64,000 bases of DNA from Arthrobacter sp. M4 (lineage in GTDB: Bacteria; Actinomycetota; Actinomycetes; Actinomycetales; Micrococcaceae), in assembly GCF_020251205.1 (NCBI RefSeq), contig NZ_JAIWYX010000002.1, positions 248,001-312,000 on the forward strand, read 5' to 3'. The translations under genes were made by a program, and so were the position numbers. Of the stretch, positions 57,203-64,000 are shown piece by piece. Position 1 is the stretch's first letter. Each line of letters starts with the position of its first letter. The notes beneath the pieces are model-generated. The model had not been told where the DNA came from, did not search any database, and was given only the letters and a program-made list of their open reading frames with translations.

Positions 57203-58312
57203 TTACACAGTCGGTGTTCCCTTTTGTGCGAAATACGGCCACGACGTCACAACCGCCATGATGAGGACCGCAACGACGTCCACGGTGAGCACAATTTGCC
57301 ATGGAAACACAGCGAAAGCGACGCCGCCAAAGGCGAGGATGCAGGTCCAGACGTACATCATCAGGACAGCCGTGCGGTGCGAGTGGCCGAGGTCCATGAG
57401 CTTATGGTGCAGGTGTCCTCGGTCCGCGGACCATGGTGAGCGTCCACGGGCTGTCCTCCTCACTACGGCAAGCCCAAGGTCCAACAGTGGCAGGAACAGC
57501 ACGGCGAATGGCAGAAGGATGGGGATGATCGTAGGAATACCGTTGGCCCGGTCGTAGAGTCCGGAGCTGATCTGTCCCGTGGAAACAACACCGGCCGAGG
57601 CCATAAACAAGCCGATCAGCATTGCCCCGGAATCACCCATGAAGATCTTGGCGGGGAACCAGTTATGCGGCAGGAATCCCACGCAACTACCCACCAGGAT
57701 CGCCATCAGCAGCGTTGCCAGATCGCTAAAGTCCGTAAGGGGTGCATTGCGGTGCACCCAATAGGCGGTGAGGAAGAAGGCCACTCCCCCGATGGCTGCC
57801 ACACCAGCTGCAAGCCCGTCCAGGCCGTCGATGAAGTTGACGGCATTCATGGTGGTCACTATCAACACCGCGGTCAGCACGATTCTGAGTAATTCGGACT
57901 CGATGCGGATCGGCTCGGGAACGAACGGGATGATGGACATCCGAACACCCCAAACTGCCACGATCGTTGCGGCAGAACCCTGGCCCAGGAGCTTGAGCCA
58001 CCATTTGATGTCCAGCAGGTCATCTGCCACGCCCACCATGACAATGACGATGGCTCCGGCCAGGATTCCCCATGGCGCGTTATTGCCTCGGAAGATGTCC
58101 TTCACGAAGAACGAATTGCTGGCAACGATGAGGGCGGCGCATGTTCCGGCAAAGATTCCCAGTCCGCCAAGGCGGGAGATCGGCTTGGAATGCATGTCCC
58201 GGCTCCGGATAGGCGAAAACAGCTGGAGCCGATTGCCCAGCAGCCGTGCGCCCCATGTTGCGGCATAAGACACGATGGCTGCCGTGAGCATCATGAGGGA
58301 GTACATGATCAC
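57203..58312 (-). CDS. Undecaprenyl-phosphate GlcNAc-1-phosphate transferase, WecA/TagO-like
   Basis: This 369-residue membrane transferase starts glycopolymer synthesis on undecaprenyl phosphate. MraY/WecA motifs are VADDLLDIKWW, NAVNFIDGLDGLAAG and the C-terminal HLHHKLMDLGHSHR. About 11 helices are expected. The GTG at 58312 has GAGGAG upstream. In mycobacteria (Rv1302) it primes arabinogalactan. Here it probably initiates a teichoic-acid-like or other wall polymer, given the neighbours. Confidence 0.93.
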   Translation of the reverse strand: MIMYSLMMLTAAIVSYAATWGARLLGNRLQLFSPIRSRDMHSKPISRLGGLGIFAGTCAALIVASNSFFVKDIFRGNNAPWGILAGAIVIVMVGVADDLLDIKWWLKLLGQGSAATIVAVWGVRMSIIPFVPEPIRIESELLRIVLTAVLIVTTMNAVNFIDGLDGLAAGVAAIGGVAFFLTAYWVHRNAPLTDFSDLATLLMAILVGSCVGFLPHNWFPAKIFMGDSGAMLIGLFMASAGVVSTGQISSGLYDRANGIPTIIPILLPFAVLFLPLLDLGLAVVRRTARGRSPWSADRGHLHHKLMDLGHSHRTAVLMMYVWTCILAFGGVAFAVFPWQIVLTVDVVAVLIMAVVTSWPYFAQKGTPTV

Positions 58313-58596
58313 AGGGCGGCTCCTCGGGGGTTGAACAGGGCCCTGGACGGAGTGTGGCGGGCAGGTGACGGCGTCATGGCTCGGCCATGCAGATTGACGT
58401 GGCTCAATGTCTTGTGAATCTGGCTTCCAATGAATGGTCGACGGCGGGCCCCCATCCCGCGCACCTGCGCACCGCCGATTTTTGCTGTACTACAGTTGGA
58501 CTCTGTCCAAGATACTAGCGCCAATGGCACGTTGATCCGTGTCACGCGGCCCGGTCAGGCTCCGTTATGACGCCCCGGGCCCGGAAGGATTCCCAC

Positions 58597-59493
58597 ATGA
58601 CGCCGACGGTTGCACTGGCCGCCGTAACCTTTGACCGACCCAGGGAACTGTCCGTATTGCTTGATTCAGTGAACCGGCAGTCCGCCTCTGTGGACACGAT
58701 TTGCCTTGTTGACAGCGGCACGAGTCCCGCTAGTGATGTCGCAGCGGCCCACCATAATGTGGACTACGTCCGTTCCGAGGCCAACCTCGGAGGGGCGGGG
58801 GGATTCGCGCTTGCGATCCTTAAGGCCGTGGCCAGTGGTGCCGACTGGATCTGGATCATGGACGATGACGCCGTTCCAAGCGATCCCGAGTGCCTCGCAA
58901 CGCTTTTGCGTGAGGCTGAGGCGCGGGACCTCGAGGCCGTTGTCCCCCTGGTGCTGGCTCCCGGACAGCCTGACAAATTGTCCTTCTTCTTCCGGCTCGA
59001 CGGGAAAGTCACGCACGATCGCGCCGAAGTGGAGAAAGCCGGTTTCCTCTCCAACAACGGCCATTTCTTCAACGGCGCCCTGATCCGCTCCGAGGTCTTC
59101 TTCAAAGTGGGGGTTCCTGACATCCGCCTGTTCATTCGCGGCGACGAGGTGGACTTTACACTCCGGCTGCGCAAAGCCGGCATCCGTTTTGGCACTGTGA
59201 CTACGGCGTCAATCACCCATCCGCACGCATTCTCTGAAACAAAGCATGTCTTTGGCGCCCGATGGCATGTGATCGTCCCGGATTCGGCTTTCAAGCGGCA
59301 TTTTTACTACCGCAACCGCGGATACCTCATTCGTCGCTACTTCCGGGTCAAGTCCTTTGTTGCCGACGTCGGCGGCTACCTCGGTTACTTCTTGCAGCGC
59401 CGGGACTTCCGCGGCCTGGCCGAATGGATCAGTGCTTTCTCCGACGGATTGCGTGGGAAGGGCTTCGGCCCTCTGGATAGCCAGAAGTTCTAG
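58597..59493 (+). CDS. Family 2 glycosyltransferase
   Basis: This 298-residue GT-A glycosyltransferase has the nucleotide-sugar region VALAAVTFDRPRELSVLLDS, DDDA as the metal DxD near residue 90, and RGDEVDFTLRLRKAG as the acceptor-side acid. It resembles rhamnosyl- and galactofuranosyltransferases such as GlfT1. GGAAGGA precedes the ATG at 58597. It is divergent from the WecA-like gene across 284 bp, which holds promoters but nothing else I could name. Confidence 0.88.
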   Translation: MTPTVALAAVTFDRPRELSVLLDSVNRQSASVDTICLVDSGTSPASDVAAAHHNVDYVRSEANLGGAGGFALAILKAVASGADWIWIMDDDAVPSDPECLATLLREAEARDLEAVVPLVLAPGQPDKLSFFFRLDGKVTHDRAEVEKAGFLSNNGHFFNGALIRSEVFFKVGVPDIRLFIRGDEVDFTLRLRKAGIRFGTVTTASITHPHAFSETKHVFGARWHVIVPDSAFKRHFYYRNRGYLIRRYFRVKSFVADVGGYLGYFLQRRDFRGLAEWISAFSDGLRGKGFGPLDSQKF

Positions 59494-59567
59494 AAGCCAG
59501 GAATTTTAGGGCCGTCGTTTGAAGACCGCCGCAGGGCATTGTGGATTCGCCCTGGGGGGTGTGCTGG

Positions 59568-59597
59568 CCAGTGGGCCTTCAACCAGTGGGCCTTCAA
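59568..59597. repeat. 15-bp direct tandem repeat, two copies
   Basis: CCAGTGGGCCTTCAA occurs twice back to back (59568-59582, 59583-59597) between the convergent GT2 and WecG-like genes, reaching to the latter's stop. Confidence 0.9.
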
Positions 59598-59598
59598 G

Positions 59599-60372
59599 TT
59601 ACGGCTGGCGGCGAATTCGACGGCGCAGTAGGAGCCCCAGGAGGACCCACGGCTCCACGAAGACCCTGTAGGCAACTTTTCCGGGATGCAGGACTAAGCG
59701 CCAGGCCCACTCCAGTCCCAACCGGCCCAGCCAGCGGGGGGCCAGTTTTTGGATACCGGCCAGCTGCTCGATCGCTCCACCGACCGTGCAGTACACGGCA
59801 GGAGGCAATTCATCCGCCCGCCGCAACAGGACCGATTCCTGCAACGGCATTCCCAGCCCAAGCAAGACCAGCTGGGGCCGAAATTCCTTAAGCCAGGCCA
59901 CGGCTGAACGCTCCAGCTCAGGGTCCCAGCCCTCGCCGGATCGCCCCTCAACCACAGCGCCCGGGAGGATTTGCCGCAAACGCCGCAGAGCGCCGTCGTT
60001 CGCTTCCCGGCCGGCACCAACGACGGCGACCCGCACCAGGCCGTCGACCCCGCCCAGGGCGGGCAGCCAGTCCGTGGACCCGAGGCGGTAGGCCATCGGT
60101 CCCCCACCCGGGGTATTGAGCACGCGGCGATGCTTCAGGCCCCAGAGCATCACGACGGGAGCGCCGTCGAGCAGGACCACATCGCTGCGGTCGTAGACAT
60201 CACGGAACCACTGCTTGGAGTGGCACAGCGTTACGCTGTGCAAGTTGTGGCCCACGATCCAGCGTGTCGATCCTTGTGACACGAATTCCGACAGCACTGA
60301 TACGAGTTCCCCGACGCGCAAGGGTGTGGCGTCCACGTCAAGCACGGGGACGCGCTGGCGAACGGGGATCAT
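59599..60372 (-). CDS. WecG/TagA/CpsF family glycosyltransferase
   Basis: This 257-residue GT26 enzyme adds the second sugar, usually ManNAc or ManNAcA, onto the lipid-linked GlcNAc made by WecA/TagO. The family segments are RWIVGHNLHSVTLCHS, DVVLLDGAPVVM, VLLGLGMPLQE and VGGAIEQLAG. Its ATG overlaps the sua5 stop as ATGA. With the WecA and GT2 genes it suggests wall polymer synthesis. Confidence 0.92.
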   Translation of the reverse strand: MIPVRQRVPVLDVDATPLRVGELVSVLSEFVSQGSTRWIVGHNLHSVTLCHSKQWFRDVYDRSDVVLLDGAPVVMLWGLKHRRVLNTPGGGPMAYRLGSTDWLPALGGVDGLVRVAVVGAGREANDGALRRLRQILPGAVVEGRSGEGWDPELERSAVAWLKEFRPQLVLLGLGMPLQESVLLRRADELPPAVYCTVGGAIEQLAGIQKLAPRWLGRLGLEWAWRLVLHPGKVAYRVFVEPWVLLGLLLRRRIRRQP

Positions 60373-61163
60373 GCCTTGGCAGCCCCGCCGCTGTTTTCCG
60401 TGTGGGTATCTGCGTCCGTATCTGCCGGGGCTGCGTGTTCGGCGAGTTCCGCTTCGGCCGTATCGACTGCGGCGCCTTCTCCTGCCTCAAGATCGGCCTC
60501 TGTTTCGCCCTCGCCGAGGACATCCGGAACGACCTCCCGCAGCCGTTCAAGGCCTATGGCACCTTGGCGGACTACGCGAAGCGGCAACGATGTGGCGTCA
60601 ACAATGGTGGATGGCACTGCATCGGCGCCTGCCGTCGGGCGAACGCCGCCCTCCAGGTAGACTTCCACCGACTCCGCGAGTTGCAGCCGGGCTTCCTCTG
60701 CCGTTTGCGCCGGGGCCTGGCCCGTACGGTTGGCCGAAGAAACAGCAAGCGGCCCCGTGCGATCAAGCAACTGCTGGGCGACGTCGTCAGCGGGGATACG
60801 AAGGGCCACTGTGCCTTTGGTTTCGCCGAGGTCCCAACTCAGCGACGGCTGCGCGTGGAGAATGATGGTCAAGCCGCCCGGCCAGAATTCGGCGGCAAGC
60901 TTGCGGGCTTCATCCGGAATATCCGTGGCCAGCCCATCCAGGGCGCTGAGCCGCGGGATGAGAACGGGCGGTGGCATTTGCCTGCTGCGACCCTTGGACG
61001 CCAACAACAGAGTGACCGCCTGCGGCGAGAAGGCATCGGCAGCAATGCCGTAGACCGTGTCCGTTGGCATAACAATGCACTTCTTCTCGCTAATGGCACG
61101 CTGAGCGTGCTCCAGGCCTTCAGCCAGCGGTTCCGGGGATGTGCAGTCGTAGGTTGTGGTCAC
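60369..61163 (-). CDS. L-threonylcarbamoyladenylate synthase (Sua5/YrdC)
   Basis: This 264-residue protein makes threonylcarbamoyl-AMP for tRNA t6A modification. YrdC motifs are CIVMPTDTVYGIAADAF, ASKGRSRQMPPPVLI, WPGGLTIIL, VALRIPADD and AVSSANRTGQ. The last 50 residues are very acidic (Asp/Glu/Ala) and outside the fold. The start is GTG at 61163. Order prmC-sua5 is conserved in actinobacteria. Confidence 0.94.
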   Translation of the reverse strand: MTTTYDCTSPEPLAEGLEHAQRAISEKKCIVMPTDTVYGIAADAFSPQAVTLLLASKGRSRQMPPPVLIPRLSALDGLATDIPDEARKLAAEFWPGGLTIILHAQPSLSWDLGETKGTVALRIPADDVAQQLLDRTGPLAVSSANRTGQAPAQTAEEARLQLAESVEVYLEGGVRPTAGADAVPSTIVDATSLPLRVVRQGAIGLERLREVVPDVLGEGETEADLEAGEGAAVDTAEAELAEHAAPADTDADTHTENSGGAAKA

Positions 61164-61175
61164 AGCGTTATTCTT

Positions 61176-62048
61176 TCACTTCTCTTTGGACGCTCCGGAC
61201 AGCACGGCGCTGGTTGCCCGCTCTTTGCCGTTCAAGTCCAGGTGGGTGCTGATGTTGTCCCAGACACCCATCCGGTGCATCATGCCCGCGATCCACGCGG
61301 CCTGCACCTCGGCGTGTTCCATCACGAAGTAGCCGCCCGGTTTCAGAAGCCGGGCAGCCGAGGCGGCTGCCGCCGTCGGGAGTTCCATGCCGTCCGCTCC
61401 CCCGCCGTAGAGCGCTTCCGGGGGATCGTGAAGGGCCACCTCAGGTTCGTTGGGCACGGCTTCGGCGGGAATGTACGGCGGGTTGGAAACGACGGCGTCG
61501 AACGTGCCGTTGTGCTCCGGCAAGGCGTCGCGAAGATCTCCACGCAAGAGTTCCACACCAAGGCGTGCCAGGTTTCGCTCCGCCCAAGCGTGGGCGAGGT
61601 GGCTGAACTCGACGGCGAAGACGTGGGCATCGGGCAGTTCGATTGCCAGGGAACCTGCTATGGCGCCCGATCCTGTGCCCAGGTCCACCACTTTGGGTCC
61701 GGGATGACCGATAAGTCGGTCAATGACCAACTGCACCACGGATTCAGTCTCTGGGCGCGGGATGAACACGCCGGGCCCCACCGCCAGTTCCAGGTGCCGG
61801 AAATAGGCGACGCCGGTTATGTGCTGCAGCGGCACCCTGGCCGCACGTTCAGCCACCAATTCCGCATAGCCCTCGGGCGCAGGGGCGTCGGTGAGGAGCA
61901 TCGCCCGCAGCCGCCCGAGACCAACACCCAGAAGATGCTCTGCAAGGAGTTCGGCGTCCACTCGCGGAGTGGGCACGCCGGCATCTGCCAGTATCCGCGT
62001 TGCTTCCCGGACAGCGTCAGATAGCCGCGGATTGGAGGCGCGTGTCAT
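61176..62048 (-). CDS. prmC: Peptide chain release factor N5-glutamine methyltransferase PrmC
   Basis: This 290-residue SAM enzyme methylates the GGQ glutamine of release factors, including the neighbouring RF1. It has an N-terminal helical domain, the SAM loop VDLGTGSGAIAGSLA and the catalytic VSNPPYIP. The ATG at 62048 is 15 bp after the prfA stop, so they form an operon. Confidence 0.96.
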   Translation of the reverse strand: MTRASNPRLSDAVREATRILADAGVPTPRVDAELLAEHLLGVGLGRLRAMLLTDAPAPEGYAELVAERAARVPLQHITGVAYFRHLELAVGPGVFIPRPETESVVQLVIDRLIGHPGPKVVDLGTGSGAIAGSLAIELPDAHVFAVEFSHLAHAWAERNLARLGVELLRGDLRDALPEHNGTFDAVVSNPPYIPAEAVPNEPEVALHDPPEALYGGGADGMELPTAAAASAARLLKPGGYFVMEHAEVQAAWIAGMMHRMGVWDNISTHLDLNGKERATSAVLSGASKEK

Positions 62049-62063
62049 GCGAGCGGCCGCGGG

Positions 62064-63137
62064 TTATTCGCCAATGGCGTCCAGCCGAGCCTGTTCGTCC
62101 ATGTCGATGGCCGACTGGATAACCGGCTCGAGGTCGCCGTTCATAACGGCGTCAAGGTTGTACGCCTTGTATCCGGTGCGGTGGTCCGCGATGCGGTTTT
62201 CCGGGAAGTTGTAGGTCCGGATACGTTCCGAGCGGTCCATCGTCCGGATCTGGGACTTGCGTGCCTCAGCGTTTTCAGCGTCGATCTGTTCCTGCTGGTG
62301 TGCAAGGAGGCGGGCGCGCAGGACGCGCATGGCCGCTTCGCGGTTCTGGAGCTGGGACTTCTCATTCTGCATCGCCACCACGATCCCTGTGGGCAGGTGG
62401 GTGATCCGAACGGCGGAGTCGGTGGTGTTGACCGACTGTCCACCCGGCCCGGACGAGCGGTACACGTCAATCTTGAGGTCGTTCTGGTTGATTTCGATCT
62501 CTTCGGGCTCGTCAACCTCGGGGAAGACCAGCACACCCGCCGCAGAAGTGTGGATGCGGCCTTGGGACTCCGTGGCCGGCACGCGCTGTACGCGGTGTAC
62601 GCCGCCTTCAAACTTGAGGCGCGCCCAAACACCTTCGGCGGGGTCGTTCGAGGAACCCTTAATGGCCATTTGCGCGTCCTTGTAGCCACCAAGGTCCGAT
62701 TCCGTGTAGGAAATGAGCTCGGTCTTCCAGCCGCGAGCCTCCGCGTAGCGGCTGTACATCCGCAGCAGGTCGCCGGCAAAAAGTGCAGCTTCCTCGCCGC
62801 CTTCACCGCCCTTAACCTCAATAATCACGTTGCGGGCGTCGTCGGGGTCACGCGGAATGAGCAAACGGCGAAGTTTTTCCTGGGCAGAGGGGAGCTGTTC
62901 CTCGATCTCCTCCACCTCGGCTGCAAAATCGGGGTCCTCTCCGGCCATCTCCTTGGCTGCGTCAAGGTCGTCCGTCAAGCCGCGCCACCGGTTGTACGCC
63001 TCGACGATCCCCTGAAGCTGCGCTGACCGCCGCCCCAGCTTCCGGGCCAACGACTGATCGGCATAAACGGCAGGGTCACTTAACTGCTTCTGGATATCCG
63101 CATGCTCATCCAGCAGTCCCTGAACGGACTCAAACAT
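62064..63137 (-). CDS. prfA: Peptide chain release factor 1
   Basis: This 357-residue class I factor recognises UAA/UAG with the PAT tripeptide (in [14 protein letters not shown]) and releases the peptide via GGQ ([19 protein letters not shown]). The ATG at 63137 has GAGAG upstream, and a TTG 6 bp earlier is less likely. Confidence 0.97.
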   Translation of the reverse strand: MFESVQGLLDEHADIQKQLSDPAVYADQSLARKLGRRSAQLQGIVEAYNRWRGLTDDLDAAKEMAGEDPDFAAEVEEIEEQLPSAQEKLRRLLIPRDPDDARNVIIEVKGGEGGEEAALFAGDLLRMYSRYAEARGWKTELISYTESDLGGYKDAQMAIKGSSNDPAEGVWARLKFEGGVHRVQRVPATESQGRIHTSAAGVLVFPEVDEPEEIEINQNDLKIDVYRSSGPGGQSVNTTDSAVRITHLPTGIVVAMQNEKSQLQNREAAMRVLRARLLAHQQEQIDAENAEARKSQIRTMDRSERIRTYNFPENRIADHRTGYKAYNLDAVMNGDLEPVIQSAIDMDEQARLDAIGE

Positions 63138-63213
63138 TTTCAAACTCTCTTTCGTTCTGCACCTAGTTTAGTCAGGCGCAAAGAACACTTCCGCCAGAAT
63201 TGGGGCTGGGAGA

Positions 63214-63252
63214 CGGGCCGAAAACATGGTGTCACGTGCATTTTTCGGCCCG
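63214..63252. terminator. 11-bp hairpin between rho and prfA
   Basis: CGGGCCGAAAA (63214-63224) pairs with TTTTCGGCCCG (63242-63252) across 17 nt. The A/T-ended stem gives a short T-run on either strand. It could end rho transcription or sit in the prfA leader. Confidence 0.55.
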
Positions 63253-63310
63253 GGAGCGGCATAAGGGGACCGGGCAGGGGCTCGACGCGAACTTGCGTGC
63301 GCGGGCCCTG

Positions 63311-63366
63311 TCCACTGTCCACTGTCCACTGTTCACTGTTCACTGTTCACTGTTCACTGTTCACTG
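63311..63366. repeat. Heptanucleotide tandem repeat, eight units
   Basis: Three TCCACTG units are followed by five TTCACTG units with no spacers, in the 343-bp rho-prfA gap. The unit length (7) is not a multiple of three, and the array lies outside any likely gene. Confidence 0.95.
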
Positions 63367-63373
63367 TCCGGTG

Positions 63374-63410
63374 CATTGTGGCTCATGCACGCCGCCTGTT
63401 AGCCACAATG
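63374..63410. other. Inverted repeat in rho-prfA spacer
   Basis: CATTGTGGCT (63374-63383) and AGCCACAATG (63401-63410) are perfect 10-bp arms around a 17-nt loop. It lies between the heptamer array and the rho-proximal hairpin and may act in termination or mRNA stability. Confidence 0.6.
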
Positions 63411-63412
63411 CG

Positions 63413-63474
63413 AAGGGGCGGGGGCGGAAAATCCGCGCGGCGCACCACGCGAAGGTTCCGTCACCCCGCCCCTT
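63413..63474. terminator. Hairpin just downstream of rho
   Basis: AAGGGGCGGGG (63413-63423) pairs with CCCCGCCCCTT (63464-63474). An inner stem GCGGA/TCCGC (63424-63436) lies in the loop. The position 7 bp after the rho stop suggests a rho-gene terminator. Confidence 0.55.
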
Positions 63475-63480
63475 AGGCAG

Positions 63481-64000
63481 CTATTTGTCGTTGTCCGACT
63501 TGGCTCCAAGCGTCGTCTTCTGCACCTGCATAAGGAACTCAACGTTGCTTTGCGTGTCCCGGATCTTGTTGGTTAGGAGCTCGAGGCTCTGCTGCTGTTC
63601 CAGTCCCGAGAGGACGCGGCGCAGCTTCCACATGATCTTAACTTCCTCGGACGAGAGCAGGTTCTCCTCACGGCGCGTGCCGGACGCGTTGACGTCCACG
63701 GCAGGGAAGATACGCTTGTCTGCCAACTGGCGGGACAGGCGCAATTCCATGTTGCCCGTGCCTTTGAACTCCTCGAAGATGACTTCATCCATCTTGGAGC
63801 CAGTCTCCACAAGCGCGGTGGCCAGGATGGTGAGCGAGCCGCCGTTCTCGATGTTGCGGGCAGCACCGAAGAACCGCTTGGGCGGGTACAGCGCTGCGGA
63901 GTCGACACCACCGGACAGGATGCGGCCCGAGGCGGGGGCAGCGAGGTTGTAGGCGCGTCCCAGTCGGGTCATCGAGTCCAAGAGGACAACGACGTCCATG
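63481..64000 (-). CDS. rho: Transcription termination factor Rho (partial, C-terminal part)
   Basis: About 172 C-terminal residues are present; the 5' part lies beyond base 64000. The hexameric RNA helicase motifs visible are [17 protein letters not shown] (Walker B region), [21 protein letters not shown] (Q/R loops) and [21 protein letters not shown]. The short tail [12 protein letters not shown] ends the protein. Confidence 0.98.
   Translation of the reverse strand, partial: MDVVVLLDSMTRLGRAYNLAAPASGRILSGGVDSAALYPPKRFFGAARNIENGGSLTILATALVETGSKMDEVIFEEFKGTGNMELRLSRQLADKRIFPAVDVNASGTRREENLLSSEEVKIMWKLRRVLSGLEQQQSLELLTNKIRDTQSNVEFLMQVQKTTLGAKSDNDK

Noticed and set aside
58309..58545. 78-codon leftward frame upstream of the WecA-like gene
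   Set aside because: It ends at the WecA start but has no ribosome site, is Arg/Pro/His-rich without hydrophobic or domain features, and lies where promoters of the two divergent genes are expected.
60264..62024. 586-codon rightward frame across sua5 and prmC
   Set aside because: Antisense to two certain genes with no recognisable domain.
63311..63366. Heptamer repeats as CRISPR or iteron origin
   Set aside because: Units are too short and have no spacers; no replication initiator gene or DnaA boxes were recognised nearby.

Overview
The window is high-GC actinobacterial chromosomal DNA. Gene content and order point to Micrococcales, most likely an Arthrobacter or Paenarthrobacter relative. 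The evidence is a NucS mismatch endonuclease, proteins carrying DUF2550, DUF3039 and DUF2017, abundant GTG starts and overlapping ATGA/GTGA junctions. The order rho-prfA-prmC-sua5-(wecA)-atpIBEFHAGDC-DUF2550 ... nucS ... clpS-DUF2017 ... murI-MBL-rph-rdgB matches, as I remember it, the Mycobacterium tuberculosis Rv1297-Rv1341 region. This is backbone chromosome with scattered lineage-specific insertions. I see no integrase, transposase, CRISPR array, tRNA or rRNA.

Positions 1-5.4 kb: the start of nadA, behind a NrtR-type regulator whose Nudix box is degenerate, with a 31-bp concentric palindrome upstream. An amino-acid permease, an alpha/beta hydrolase, a MarR regulator and a phosphoribosyltransferase follow. 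5.4-10.1 kb: a two-component flavin monooxygenase (HpaB/HpaC type), an MHS-family carrier and a divergent IclR regulator. 10.1-21.7 kb: an MFS transporter, SbcCD nuclease, a MIP channel, two DUF202 membrane proteins, an ADP-ribosylglycohydrolase, DUF4395, an exonuclease-BRCT protein and DedA.

21.8-28.3 kb: rdgB-rph-MBL phosphodiesterase-murI, DUF2017-clpS, and the divergent NAD-salvage pair pncB-pncA. 28.3-41.4 kb: a helicase, an MFS exporter, DUF3039, nagB, an ABC-2 exporter, an old-yellow-enzyme reductase, a cysteine-less thioredoxin/TPR protein, an unrecognised three-segment membrane protein, an AI-2E family permease and a hydrolase. 41.4-44.8 kb: a small zinc-ligand protein, a 32-bp tandem repeat in front of nucS, nagA, and a cold-shock gene with a long structured leader.

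44.9-57.1 kb: one long leftward block holding the complete F1Fo ATP synthase (I, Z, B, E, F, H, A, G, D, C), then DUF2550, a membrane esterase and a rhomboid-like/DUF2156 protein. The last two probably modify membrane lipids. 57.2-60.4 kb: WecA/TagO, a GT2 glycosyltransferase and WecG/TagA, a cell-envelope glycopolymer set. 60.4-64 kb: sua5, prmC, prfA and the 3' part of rho, with a hairpin-rich rho-prfA spacer.

NAD metabolism recurs: de novo synthesis (nadA), its regulator, salvage (pncA, pncB) and ADP-ribose removal. The most interesting points are the pseudo-rhomboid/aminoacyl-lipid synthase plus esterase pair, the NrtR operator, the repeat in front of nucS and the csp leader.
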